64,000 bases of DNA from DATBGO01 sp050011895 (GTDB lineage: Bacteria > Actinomycetota > Actinomycetes > Streptosporangiales > Streptosporangiaceae). A model generated the notes under the pieces. It did not search any database, was not told the DNA's origin, and saw only the letters and a program-made list of their open reading frames with translations. The DNA is taken from the NCBI GenBank assembly GCA_050011895.1, contig JBEKIF010000001.1, positions 186,001 to 250,000 of the forward strand, in the 5' to 3' direction. Positions 8,917 to 18,208 of the stretch are shown here, piece by piece; within the stretch, counting starts at the first letter, position 1, and each line of letters starts with the position of its first letter. A program made the translations under genes and the position numbers.

Positions 8917-9941
8917 GGCATCGGCAGCGGCGGACGGCTCTCGCCGGGCGCGGCCGGCCGCGGAGAGCCCTCCGCCGGGTAGTCCGGCGTGCCGACGTCA
9001 GCCCAGGCCTGAAAACCGCGCGCCTCGCGGACGAGATAGAGCGGCCGTCCCCTGGTCTCGTCGTAAACCCGGGCGACGTACTGGCCGACCATGCCCATCA
9101 CCATCAGCTGCACACCGCTCAGGAAAGCAATCGTCACCAGCAGGGATGCGTAGCCGGGCACGTAGGGCAGCCCGGCTAGCTTCAACGCTATCGCTACCAG
9201 TCCGTATCCGACCGCGACCAGCGCGATGATGAACCCCCCTACCAGCGCGAATCGGAGTGGCGCGGTTGAGAACCCCACGAACGCGTCCGTGGCGAACTTG
9301 ATCATCTTGCGCATCGGGTACTTACTGGTACCCGCGTGCCGCGGTTCCCGGTCGTAGGGCACTGCAGCTTGCCGGAAGCCGATCCACGAGAACATCCCGC
9401 GAACGTACCTGTTGTGCTCCCGCATTCGCAGGAAGGCGTCCAGCGCCTTCCTGTCCACCAGCCGGAAGTCACCGACATCCACCGTCTGCTCGATGCTGGC
9501 CAGGCGGCTCAGCAGGCTGTAGAAGGTGGTCGCGGTCGCTGTCTTGAACCTGGTTTCGCCCGGCCGGTGCTGCCTGACGGCGTAGACGACCTCGTATCCC
9601 TCCTGCCACTTAGCGGCCATGTCGAGAATGACGTGCGGAGGGTCCTGCAGGTCGGCGTCCATCACCACGACCGCTTGGCCCGAGGCGTTGTCCATACCGG
9701 CCGTGATGGCGAGCTGGTGCCCGAAATTGCGGGACAGCTGGATCACCTTGAATCGAGGGTCCAGGCCGTGGGCGTCCAGCATGAGCCGGTAGCTGGAGTC
9801 CTTGCTGCCATCATCGACGAGCACGGCCTCGGCCGGGCCATCCAGCTTGTCCATGATCTCGCGCAGCCGCCCGACCAGCTCCGCGATCGACTCTTCCTCG
9901 TTGTATACCGGTACAACGATGGAGTACTTCAGCGCGCCCAT
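8913..9941 (-). CDS. GT2 polyprenyl-phosphate glycosyltransferase with two C-terminal membrane segments (GtrB-like)
   Basis: This 342-aa protein has the catalytic domain YSIVVPVYNEEES, VLVDDGSKD, VMDADLQDPP and the HAGTSKYP loop near residue 210. Two membrane helices follow (FALVGGFIIALVAVGYGL and LLVTIAFLSGVQLMVMGMV), then the amphipathic tail VGQYVARVYDE. This is the GtrB/DPMS architecture, making undecaprenyl-phosphate glucose or a similar donor. The ATG at 9941 (MGALKYS) is preferred to an upstream in-frame codon that adds 32 atypical residues. It overlaps the GT-C-like gene downstream by ATGA. Confidence 0.85.
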   Translation of the reverse strand: MGALKYSIVVPVYNEEESIAELVGRLREIMDKLDGPAEAVLVDDGSKDSSYRLMLDAHGLDPRFKVIQLSRNFGHQLAITAGMDNASGQAVVVMDADLQDPPHVILDMAAKWQEGYEVVYAVRQHRPGETRFKTATATTFYSLLSRLASIEQTVDVGDFRLVDRKALDAFLRMREHNRYVRGMFSWIGFRQAAVPYDREPRHAGTSKYPMRKMIKFATDAFVGFSTAPLRFALVGGFIIALVAVGYGLVAIALKLAGLPYVPGYASLLVTIAFLSGVQLMVMGMVGQYVARVYDETRGRPLYLVREARGFQAWADVGTPDYPAEGSPRPAAPGESRPPLPMP

Positions 9942-10186
9942 GAGTGGTCCCGTGCTCGCATTGTTTAGTAACCCCGCACTAGCAATCCGCGCGTGCCCTC
10001 TCCATGGCAGCCCCTGACCTGCGGGGGTAACGAGCACGGTTAACTAACCTACCTGAGAGCGGGCCTGATCGGGCCTGGCCATTCCCCGAAACTGATCAGA
10101 TACCAGCTTTGCGCACAGAATCGTCCGCGGAGCGCTCCGCGACCCCCGGCGGCCCGCCTGGCCAGGCTAGCGGGTGACAGACGCCG

Positions 10187-10882
10187 TCAGGGACGCCGGG
10201 CGCGCAACATCAGCGAGACCCCGGGCCAGGACTTGACGGGCAGATGGCGCTCCGCGACGACAACAGCGGTCAGCAGCCCGTTAGCCAGGGGAGAGACCTG
10301 CTCCAGGTCGCTGCCGGTGGAGGATTTGCGCCGCATGGCCACGACCGGACGAAGCAGGACGTTCCAGCTCCACATCTTTTCCATGGTCAGCCCGGCCTTC
10401 TGGATAAGGCTGGCAAGCTCGGACCGGGAATATCGGCGCACGTGCCCGACCGCGTCATCGTGCGCGGACCAGAGGGCCATGTCGCACGGCACCGCGATCA
10501 GGGCTGTCCCGCCCGGCTGGAGGACCCTGGCGATCTCGGCCGCCGCCAGATAGTCCTCGTCGATGTGCTCAAGCACGTCGAAGGCGGTCACCAGACCGCA
10601 GGTCCGCGAACGGACCGGAAGCTCCCTCGCATCGGCCCGCACGGCGCAGATGCCCCTGGCGTGTGCGACGTCAGCCACGGAATCCGAATACTCGACCGCG
10701 ACGGCCTGCCATCCGTGCTCCGTCAGCACCCTGGTGTTGCCGCCGCCCGCGGCACCGATGTCCAGCGCCCGGCCGGGGCCCGGCAGCCGGCGCAGTTCCC
10801 GGCCGAGTATGGCCCGGCGCTCCTTGTACCACCAGTGGCGGTCTTCCAGCGAGGTCAGCAGCATGAGTTCAGCGGTATCCAC
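10187..10882 (-). CDS. class I SAM-dependent methyltransferase
   Basis: This 231-aa protein has motif I ALDIGAAGGGNTRVL near residue 40, FDVLEHIDED near 100 and LQPGGTALIAVP near 122. The N-terminal segment SLEDRHWWYKERR is typical of methyltransferases found among O-antigen and cell-wall glycan genes. It probably methylates a sugar hydroxyl in the cytoplasm. It stands about 66 bp downstream of the large GT-C gene. The substrate is not deducible. Confidence 0.8.
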   Translation of the reverse strand: MDTAELMLLTSLEDRHWWYKERRAILGRELRRLPGPGRALDIGAAGGGNTRVLTEHGWQAVAVEYSDSVADVAHARGICAVRADARELPVRSRTCGLVTAFDVLEHIDEDYLAAAEIARVLQPGGTALIAVPCDMALWSAHDDAVGHVRRYSRSELASLIQKAGLTMEKMWSWNVLLRPVVAMRRKSSTGSDLEQVSPLANGLLTAVVVAERHLPVKSWPGVSLMLRARRP

Positions 10883-10948
10883 GGCCTCACTTCTACCGCA
10901 TGCGCAGCTTTACCCGAACGACCACCTGCTCCTGTTCCGCGCTGCTCC

Positions 10949-13315
10949 CTAACTCCGGCGAAGCAGCACATACAGCGGCGTGCGCCGGTAGGTGAGGGTG
11001 ATCACGCGAGCGTTCGCGTAGAAGTTCCGGAAGTACCGGGCCTCGGCCGCGCCGAGGCTGGGGGTCACCAGGGCCGCGGTCCTTGGCAGCACGCTGCTCC
11101 GGAAGTTCGCCAGGTAAGCGCGGTACTGCGGAATGTTCATCACCATGGTGTGCACGTCGATCGGCACTGGTGCCGGCGTCAGGTCAGCCACGAAGTAGAC
11201 GATGCCGGGGTAGCCGGCCGGAAAGCTGACAACGTAGGTCGTGCGGTTGCCGATGATCGCGTGGAGATGGTTCATGAACGCTATGAAGTAGGGCATCGGC
11301 ACGCTGGCGGCCTGGCAGCATTGCCGTGCTGTGTCCAGGCCGGCACCCACGCGCCGGCCAGCGATCGTCACCGGCGCTGCGGGCGCGGGTTCCGCGGCCA
11401 GGCGCTGACGGTCCCGGTAGGGCGCCGCTGCCCGGGAGTGCACGCTCGCTGGCTCGACGGCGGCCCGCGGGAGCAGCAGCAAGGACGCGGCGAATATCAC
11501 GGCTCCGGCGACGGCCAGCGTCACCGGGCGCCGGGCCCCGAGCAGCCGCGGCAGTACGGTGGCCGCCATGATCGCCAGGCCTGGAGCCGCCAGCATCGTG
11601 CCGAACAGGTGCGATGCGTCCGAGCGGAGCAGCGCTCCCTGGTAGAGCAGGATCGTGGTGATGACGATCGCGGCCAGTGCGACCCGCTCGCGCGACCATT
11701 CCCAGGCGACGCGGAACGGGCCGAACTGAACCACCACGAGCAGCGCCAGAACGGCGAGGATGAACGGCAGGGCGTAGAAGAACGTCTCCCAGCGCGCCTG
11801 GTCCGCCTGCGCGGCCGCCGTGACCTGGTAGCCGCCGTAGTGCGTATTGCTGTAGCCGCCCGCGACCGCCTGCGGGATCAGGACGTACAGGTGCAGGAAC
11901 CGGGCGAGCACGCCGTGGACCGCGTAGTAGGCGAGCACCGGTACCCAGACGACCAGGAACCCGGCCAGCGCACAGGGCAGTGCCGTGGCGACCGACCGGA
12001 CGGACGAGGTGCCGGTGAGCAGCAGCAGGGCGCTGACCACGACCGCGCCCACAATTCCGGCGGCCAGGTTCTCCTGCGCGAGATATGACATCGCGCCAAA
12101 CAGCAGGCCGAGCGCGGCAGCGCCGACCAGGCCGCGCCGGGCCGGGCAGCGCCTGAGCACCGTCGGCAGCAGCAGGATCAGCGCGATCGCGCCCACGTAG
12201 CGCAGCGGGTCAGACCAGCCGAAGAAGCCGCCGTAGGACCCGCTGGGCAGGAACCCCACCCCCTGCAGCGCCGGGTAGATCAGCGCCGATGCCGCGGTCG
12301 CGACGAGCCCGCGCAGGTAACCGAACGCCAGGAAGAACACGACGAAGAGGATCGTCGCGCCGACCCACTGGAATACCGCCCACGACTCGCGGAAACCGAC
12401 CACCGAGAACGTGCCGATGTGCCGCATGTAGAGGTACGACAGCAACTGCACCCCGGGCCCGTACTGCACCGAGGCCGGGCCGACATAGGGGATCGCCCCC
12501 TTGGAGATCGCCTGGAAGCCGCTCAGGAAGACATCCTCCTGCGCGCCGATTCCGGCGGCGCCGGGCCGGCTGAGGTACCACGGCGGGCCGTAGCAGTACC
12601 AGGCGATCGCGAGCGAGGTGAGGATGCCAGCCGTCACCCGGGCGGCCCTGGCGCTGGCGAGACCGCGCCAGGCAGCGCGCACCAGGCTGGTCCGCGGCGC
12701 CGGAGACAGCGCCGGCGCGCCCGCGGGCGGCGCGGCACCGATGCGCCGCGGTGCCAGGCCGGCCAGCCATGATCGCCAGTTCCGCGGCTGCTCGCCGCCC
12801 GCGGCGAGCACCCGCGCGGCGGCGACCAGCAGCAGCATCGGCGCGAGGACGCCTAGCAGGTACGCACTGGTCACCCAGCGCTTGTCGAGGTACCCGAAGC
12901 CGATCCACACCACGGTCGGCGGCAGCGTCGCCCTGGCCTTGAAGTACACCACGACGAGCAGCAGCGGAAACCACGCAGTCAGTGCGAGCCAGATGGCAGC
13001 GCGCTGCTCGGGCGCGGCGATGCGATCGAGCCACCGGCCGCGTCTGCTGGGCGGCCAGCGGAGCGCCGCCAGCGTGAGGAAGACAACGATGGCCAGGCCC
13101 GCCAGCGCGACCGCGATCGTCCCCTGCTGCGATCGGGGCAGCGCGCCGGACGGCCGCACGTGCAGTGCGACGGGAATCGCCAGCAGGCACGTTACGGCGA
13201 GGGAGACGAGCGCCGAGCGGTAGAAGTACTGCGGGCCGGCGTCGACGATCCGCATGGCCCGGCCAAGACCCGCGCGCCTTTGCTCCGGCGGCCGGGAAAC
13301 CGGGCTCAATCCCAT
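10949..13315 (-). CDS. large polytopic membrane protein, probable GT-C glycosyltransferase
   Basis: This 788-aa protein has about 13-14 hydrophobic segments. A big soluble loop sits between the early helices (around SWLAGLAPRRIGAAPPA), and a C-terminal extracytoplasmic domain begins after the last helix near RAAVEPASVHSR. The first loop after the fourth helix contains FGYLDKRWVTSAYLLG. The ATG at 13315 is chosen; it lies four bases after the stop of the GT2 gene upstream, and a GGAGA sequence lies about 11 bases before it. An internal ATG (MRIVDAGPQ) is also possible. It presumably transfers a sugar from the polyprenyl carrier made by the adjacent GT2. Confidence 0.6.
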   Translation of the reverse strand: MGLSPVSRPPEQRRAGLGRAMRIVDAGPQYFYRSALVSLAVTCLLAIPVALHVRPSGALPRSQQGTIAVALAGLAIVVFLTLAALRWPPSRRGRWLDRIAAPEQRAAIWLALTAWFPLLLVVVYFKARATLPPTVVWIGFGYLDKRWVTSAYLLGVLAPMLLLVAAARVLAAGGEQPRNWRSWLAGLAPRRIGAAPPAGAPALSPAPRTSLVRAAWRGLASARAARVTAGILTSLAIAWYCYGPPWYLSRPGAAGIGAQEDVFLSGFQAISKGAIPYVGPASVQYGPGVQLLSYLYMRHIGTFSVVGFRESWAVFQWVGATILFVVFFLAFGYLRGLVATAASALIYPALQGVGFLPSGSYGGFFGWSDPLRYVGAIALILLLPTVLRRCPARRGLVGAAALGLLFGAMSYLAQENLAAGIVGAVVVSALLLLTGTSSVRSVATALPCALAGFLVVWVPVLAYYAVHGVLARFLHLYVLIPQAVAGGYSNTHYGGYQVTAAAQADQARWETFFYALPFILAVLALLVVVQFGPFRVAWEWSRERVALAAIVITTILLYQGALLRSDASHLFGTMLAAPGLAIMAATVLPRLLGARRPVTLAVAGAVIFAASLLLLPRAAVEPASVHSRAAAPYRDRQRLAAEPAPAAPVTIAGRRVGAGLDTARQCCQAASVPMPYFIAFMNHLHAIIGNRTTYVVSFPAGYPGIVYFVADLTPAPVPIDVHTMVMNIPQYRAYLANFRSSVLPRTAALVTPSLGAAEARYFRNFYANARVITLTYRRTPLYVLLRRS

Positions 13316-13319
13316 CAAG

Positions 13320-14228
13320 TCAAGTGTCTCCGCGGGACCGGACGATCAGGTCGGCGAGCAGGGCGAGCGAGGCGATGAGCAGCCCGGTCACGAAGATCAG
13401 GATCGTGTCGTCCGCGACGCGGAACGGATGCGCGGCCAGGTCGTAGATGCCCTTGGCGGCGCCGAGGCCGAGCAGGAACAGCGCGACGGGCATCAGCACC
13501 TTGAGCGGGTTGAAGTACATCACCATCCGCAGCACCTGCAGGATGTAGCGGTAGGCGTCGGTGACGAAGCGGAACTTCGAGGTGCCCGCCCGCTTGGCGT
13601 ACTCGATCGGCACGTAGCGCACATCGTGCTGGTTGGACAGGAAAGCGAGCGTGATCGTTGTGACGCAGGAGAACCCGGGCGGCAGCAGCCGCAGGTAGGG
13701 CAGCGCGACCTGGCGCCGGAACGCCCGGAGCCCGGAGTTCAGGTCCGGGATCTGGGAACCGGTCAGCTGCTCGGCGAGCTTGCGGATGAACCACTTCGCC
13801 GGTATCCGCAGCATCTTGTGCGTGCCCTGCTCGCTGGTCCTGGCCCCCACGACCTGATCCAGCGTCGGGTCCTTCTCGAGCATCTGGACGAGTTCAGGGA
13901 TGCGGTCGTTCGGGTACGTCATGTCCGCGTCAGTCCACACCACGATGTCGCCCCTGGCCTGCTGGGTGCCGATCCGGCGGACGGTGCCTGAGCCGCCGTT
14001 ACGGTGGAAGTGCACGACCTGCAGATGCGGAAACCCGGGCGCGGCCTCGTGGAGGCGGGCGAGCGTCTCGTCGGTGGAGGCGTCATCGAACGCCAGGAGC
14101 TCGTACTCGTATCCGCTCGTATCCATGGCCCGGCAGATCCGCGCCACCTCGGTCGTGACGTGGTCCTGCTCGTTGTGGCAGGGAAGGATGATCGAGACAT
14201 AGGGACTCTGCGGGGATGGAGCGCTCAC
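13320..14228 (-). CDS. GT2 polyprenyl-phosphate glycosyltransferase with two C-terminal membrane helices
   Basis: This 302-aa protein shows VSIILPCHNEQDH, AFDDASTDET, WTDADMTYPND (DxD) and the AGTSKF loop. Two membrane segments (VLMPVALFLLGLGAAKGI and ILIFVTGLLIASLALLADL) lie at the end. The GTG at 14228 is chosen because upstream the frame overlaps the neighbouring membrane gene and has no family similarity. It probably makes an undecaprenyl-phosphate-linked hexose used by the GT-C protein encoded directly downstream (10949-13315). Confidence 0.83.
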   Translation of the reverse strand: MSAPSPQSPYVSIILPCHNEQDHVTTEVARICRAMDTSGYEYELLAFDDASTDETLARLHEAAPGFPHLQVVHFHRNGGSGTVRRIGTQQARGDIVVWTDADMTYPNDRIPELVQMLEKDPTLDQVVGARTSEQGTHKMLRIPAKWFIRKLAEQLTGSQIPDLNSGLRAFRRQVALPYLRLLPPGFSCVTTITLAFLSNQHDVRYVPIEYAKRAGTSKFRFVTDAYRYILQVLRMVMYFNPLKVLMPVALFLLGLGAAKGIYDLAAHPFRVADDTILIFVTGLLIASLALLADLIVRSRGDT

Positions 14229-14287
14229 GGAGGCGAAGACTACTACCTTTTCTTGGGTGGCGGCGGTGGTGCCGCCGGGATCGCCGG

Positions 14288-16483
14288 TCACTGCGCTGGC
14301 TCCGACATCCAGACATCCATCTTGAGCGGCCAGGTGTGCAGCGGTGGCTTCGTCAGGGTGCTCTCGTCCTGTGTGGTCCGCAGCCTCATGATCTGCCTCA
14401 GCTGGCCGCCGTAGCGCACCAGCTGTGATTTCTTGGCCGCGAGGAGCACTGGCCGCCGGCCGGCCCGCACTATGCCGCGCAGCACCCGTTCCACGGTTCG
14501 GTAGCTCGGGGTGATGACGGCGAAGCGCCCCGCCGGGTCGCCGCACATCCCGCGGACGACCTGGGTGAGCCGGTCGGCGGTGCCGTAATCGACGATGACG
14601 ACCGACGAGCCGCGGGGTATCGCCGCGCACATGCCCTCGACCGCTGCGACCTCGCCCCGGTACGTGGTCCGGAACGCCATGCCATCCGCAGTTAGCCTGA
14701 TCCCAACCGGGCCGCCATGTTTGATGCCCAGGCCGAACGTGGTCTTAGCGGCTGGCAGCAGCAATACTGCTGCGCAGCAGCACGCCACGACACCACAGGT
14801 CACCGGCCCGAAGCCGGGCTGACGGAGCCGGCCGAAGCCGCCCTGACCGAGCCGGCCGACGAGCCAGCCCGATGCCCAGACCGCCAGCAGGATGAAGCCG
14901 GGCAGCACGGAGGGGACGAGCCTGCGGCTCGCCCAGGGCTGGTCGGGAGTGATTCCCGGCTGGTACAGCGTCGTGACGATGGCCCACGCGAACGTCATGA
15001 GCGGCAGCGTCCAGGCCGGCGCGCGGCCGCGCAGGCACCTGCGGGAGAGCAACGCGGCGCCGAGCGTGCCCAGCACCACGGCGGGCACGCCGATGTACCA
15101 GAACACCCAGTGCAGGCTGATCTCGTAGTACAGACGCTGCGGATCGACCGGCAGGTGATTGGCGCGCTGGTAGCCAGCCATGACTTTCGAGAAGGTCGGG
15201 GTCGAGGGGGCTCGCACTGTCTGCAGGTAAGGGCGGACGGCGAACCCAATCGTTACCGCGACCGCCAGCAGGGCGACCGCGTTGGGCAGCCACTTTCCGC
15301 GTATCGTCGGCAGTCCGCGGCGCCAAAGCGCCGCCACGGCTACGGACGTCGCGATAATCACGGCTCCGGTCACCAGCGCTAGCGGGACGAGCGCGCTCTT
15401 GATGCTGGACAGGTATGGCCGCGACAGCACCAGCCCGTCGTAGCAGCCGTAAATCAAGCCGATCAGCAGGCCGCTGAGCAACGGGACTGCCTGCTTCCGA
15501 CGGCTGACGAGCAGCACCCCGCAGTACGGGATCACCGGCAGGATGTCGCTGACGCCATCGATGCGCACTAGGACGATCAAGCCGAGAGCGAGACCGCCAA
15601 GCGCCGCGGTGACCCTGGCCCCGATCCTTTCCGCGTCGAGCGAGTCGATGATAAGGCAGAATCCGCCCAAGAACAGGATCTGCGCCACTGGCTCGCTGTA
15701 GGCCGATCGGCTGGTGAACTGCTCAGGCAGCGAGAGCGCGAGGGCGAGGGCCGCGAGCGGCGCCCACCGCGGCCCGACCAGCCGGGCCACCAGGCCGCCG
15801 AAGGTGAGCACCCCGCACGCCCCGAGCAAAGGCGCCATCGCCACTGCCACTCCCAGGCCGCCGACCCAGTAGCCGGCTGCCAGGATCATCGGCTGCCCGG
15901 CCATGAACTGCGGAACAATGGCGCCGCCGACCTGGTAAAACGCGAGACTGCGGAAGAGGAGCCCTGGGGGGCTGCCGCCGAACGCCGCGCGGTCTTGCGG
16001 GACCGGCAATGAGCCGTGGTGGGCGATCCAGTATCCGAACTGGATATAGGACGCCGGATCGCGCATCACGATGATGAACTGCGAGTGATAAATCAGCTGA
16101 TCGACGCCGAACCCGACCGCTACCGCAAGCACTCCCGCGACGGCCCACCAGGGCGTGCGCGCGCGCTCCGGCCTGCGCGCGCGCTCCGGCCTGCGCGCGG
16201 GCAGGGCGCCCTGCCATCGGCCCGGGATCCAGCGCAGGCCGAGCACCACGAGCACGACCGTAAGCGGCACCGATACCACCAGCATGAGCGTCGGCGTGAA
16301 CCGGCCAACGAGCAGCAGCGGCAGCCCGGCGAGCAACCAGGCCATTAGCACCAGCGCCGGCAGCACGGTCAGCCGCCCGAACAGCCTGCCCGCGGTGTCC
16401 CCCGGATCGGCCGTCCGGCCGCCGCCGTCGGTCACCCCGGCTGGCGTCGGGCCGTTGGTCTCGGTCTGGGCGCCCACGCTCAT
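14288..16483 (-). CDS. polytopic membrane protein, probable GT-C glycosyltransferase
   Basis: This 731-aa protein has about 12 hydrophobic segments and a C-terminal extracytoplasmic domain containing SSVVIVDYGTADRLTQVV. The first long loop reads IIVMRDPASYIQFGYW, with an acidic residue placed as in GT39-like proteins (MRDP). A short Arg-rich insertion near 16155-16200 comes from an 18-bp tandem repeat (RRPERA twice). Its start overlaps the stop of the DUF2079 gene upstream by ATGA (16480-16483), so the two are translationally coupled. Confidence 0.62.
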   Translation of the reverse strand: MSVGAQTETNGPTPAGVTDGGGRTADPGDTAGRLFGRLTVLPALVLMAWLLAGLPLLLVGRFTPTLMLVVSVPLTVVLVVLGLRWIPGRWQGALPARRPERARRPERARTPWWAVAGVLAVAVGFGVDQLIYHSQFIIVMRDPASYIQFGYWIAHHGSLPVPQDRAAFGGSPPGLLFRSLAFYQVGGAIVPQFMAGQPMILAAGYWVGGLGVAVAMAPLLGACGVLTFGGLVARLVGPRWAPLAALALALSLPEQFTSRSAYSEPVAQILFLGGFCLIIDSLDAERIGARVTAALGGLALGLIVLVRIDGVSDILPVIPYCGVLLVSRRKQAVPLLSGLLIGLIYGCYDGLVLSRPYLSSIKSALVPLALVTGAVIIATSVAVAALWRRGLPTIRGKWLPNAVALLAVAVTIGFAVRPYLQTVRAPSTPTFSKVMAGYQRANHLPVDPQRLYYEISLHWVFWYIGVPAVVLGTLGAALLSRRCLRGRAPAWTLPLMTFAWAIVTTLYQPGITPDQPWASRRLVPSVLPGFILLAVWASGWLVGRLGQGGFGRLRQPGFGPVTCGVVACCCAAVLLLPAAKTTFGLGIKHGGPVGIRLTADGMAFRTTYRGEVAAVEGMCAAIPRGSSVVIVDYGTADRLTQVVRGMCGDPAGRFAVITPSYRTVERVLRGIVRAGRRPVLLAAKKSQLVRYGGQLRQIMRLRTTQDESTLTKPPLHTWPLKMDVWMSEPAQ

Positions 16484-18081
16484 CCCGCAGCCGCCCTGGC
16501 ACCTGCGGTGCCCGCCGGCCTGCCAGCACGGTGCAACACGACATAGCCTTCCCGCTTGAAAACGATCCGGTACCCGCTGCGCTCAAGCAGCGCGACACGC
16601 TGTCGCTCCGCATTCACGGTCGTGAAGTTGAATTCCGGCTGAGCCACGTCAGCGACCACCCACGGCGCCCACCGCGGCTGCTGGTCCAACAGCAGGACGG
16701 TGTCCCGCCGCGACAGCTGGGGACCCAGATCGTTGACGGCCTCGACGGTGACGCCGCTCGGCACCGCGGCGTCCGCAGCGGCAGCCGCGTTCATCCGCGC
16801 ATCCCGCTGGTAGAACGAGGCATGCAGGGCGGGGCCGAACTCGAACCGCGGGACGAGGTACACCGCCAGAGCGCACATCGCGGCTGCGCAGACCAGCGCA
16901 ACCGCGCCCCGGCCGCCCGCCTGCGCAGGCCCGCCCTCCCGCACCCGCCCGGCCGCCCGCCGACGGCAGGCCCACCGGTCCAGCCTGGCCGCGCCATCGA
17001 CAGCAGCGCACAGCAGGACGACCACGAGATAGGCATTGTACTGATCGGGGGTACCCCACCAGGCGGGAAATATGGACGCCAGCATCCGCTCGAGGAGGAG
17101 CGGGAGCACGGCCAGCGAGATCGGCGACAGCAGCGGCAGGAAACAGAACGCGCCGAACAGCCACAGGATTGTCACGAGCTTCACCCGCGGGGTGACCAGC
17201 AGCCGCAGGGAACTGGCCGGGTGAGCGATCAGGTGCCACGCGGCCTGCGGGACGCCGGGGCCCAGGGAGGAGTACGCCCAGTAGTAATCCGCGCGGCCGC
17301 CGAACGCCGGGATCAGTACATAGGTCGCCAGCACCGTGTCCGCGATCCCCCCGGCGATCAGGGCGATGGCGACAAGTCGCTGCCTGCTCACCCGCGGGCG
17401 CGACACGGCAAGGAAACACCCGATCCCCGCCACGAACAGGCCCATGTCCTCCTTGACCAGGAGCAGTGCCGCCAGCGCGATCAGCGCCGGACGCAGCCGG
17501 CCCGCCTGCAGCCGCTCCAGCGCTACCGCCGTCAGCACCGGAGCGAACGCGACCTCATGGAAATCAAACGCCAGCGCAGCGGCGATCGGCCAGCTCAACC
17601 CGTACGCCACCGAAACGAGGTACGCGGCAACGGTCGCCTTCCGGCCACCGCCGAACGCCCGGCGGGTGAACAGCCACAGCGGCGGGATCGCGAGCGCGAA
17701 CAGAACGGCCTGCGCCACCAGGAGAGTTTCCGGACTGTCGTGAATCCAGTACAAGGGCGCCAGCGCCGCGAGTATCGGCGACCAGTGGTCGCCAAGGACG
17801 GAAAAGTCAGGGCCGAACCCGTTGTGGACGCCCTTGATGATCGAGATGCCGGGCCGGAAGTGCGCATAGGACCGGACGGCTTCATCAAAGATAACGAGGT
17901 CATACGACGTGGTCTGGAAGGTGTAGTAGAGAACCAGCGAGTAGGCGGAGTAGATGGCGGCCATGGCGGCCGTCAGCACTCCCACCCCGAGCAGATGGGC
18001 GGTCCCGAGTCTGCTCGCCCGCTCGCTGACGCCGTGCCGCACAGCGGGCAGGGCGCTCTCCACGGTCGCGCGGATACCCAT
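16480..18081 (-). CDS. DUF2079 family polytopic membrane protein
   Basis: This protein of about 533 aa contains the DUF2079 hallmarks: YDLVIFDEAVRSYAHFRPG near residue 60, GDHWSPILAALAPLYWIHDSP near 95, and a C-terminal soluble part with LLDQQPRWAPWVVADVA. DUF2079 proteins have a GT-C-like layout and occur in actinobacterial and cyanobacterial glycan loci; no reaction is established. The ATG at 18081 avoids overlap with ugd, but a longer reading to 18315 is open. ATGA coupling to the next membrane gene suggests that they work together. Confidence 0.75.
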   Translation of the reverse strand: MGIRATVESALPAVRHGVSERASRLGTAHLLGVGVLTAAMAAIYSAYSLVLYYTFQTTSYDLVIFDEAVRSYAHFRPGISIIKGVHNGFGPDFSVLGDHWSPILAALAPLYWIHDSPETLLVAQAVLFALAIPPLWLFTRRAFGGGRKATVAAYLVSVAYGLSWPIAAALAFDFHEVAFAPVLTAVALERLQAGRLRPALIALAALLLVKEDMGLFVAGIGCFLAVSRPRVSRQRLVAIALIAGGIADTVLATYVLIPAFGGRADYYWAYSSLGPGVPQAAWHLIAHPASSLRLLVTPRVKLVTILWLFGAFCFLPLLSPISLAVLPLLLERMLASIFPAWWGTPDQYNAYLVVVLLCAAVDGAARLDRWACRRRAAGRVREGGPAQAGGRGAVALVCAAAMCALAVYLVPRFEFGPALHASFYQRDARMNAAAAADAAVPSGVTVEAVNDLGPQLSRRDTVLLLDQQPRWAPWVVADVAQPEFNFTTVNAERQRVALLERSGYRIVFKREGYVVLHRAGRPAGTAGARAAAG

Positions 18082-18208
18082 CGTTGCGGAGACTACCGGA
18101 TCGCTGCGGAGGCTATCGGGCCAGACGTGCCTGAGCAGCCCGGCACCGTTATTATCCCGGTCTCCGGGGTACCCCGCCAACGTCCGGGCGCCGCGTGCAG
18201 CCGCCGCA

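Noticed and set aside
10244..12088. Long plus-strand open frame opposite a methyltransferase and a GT-C gene
   Set aside because: It is rich in Arg, Gly, Gln and Pro without hydrophobic core or motifs, and the minus strand carries clear family motifs. It is a GC-skew shadow.
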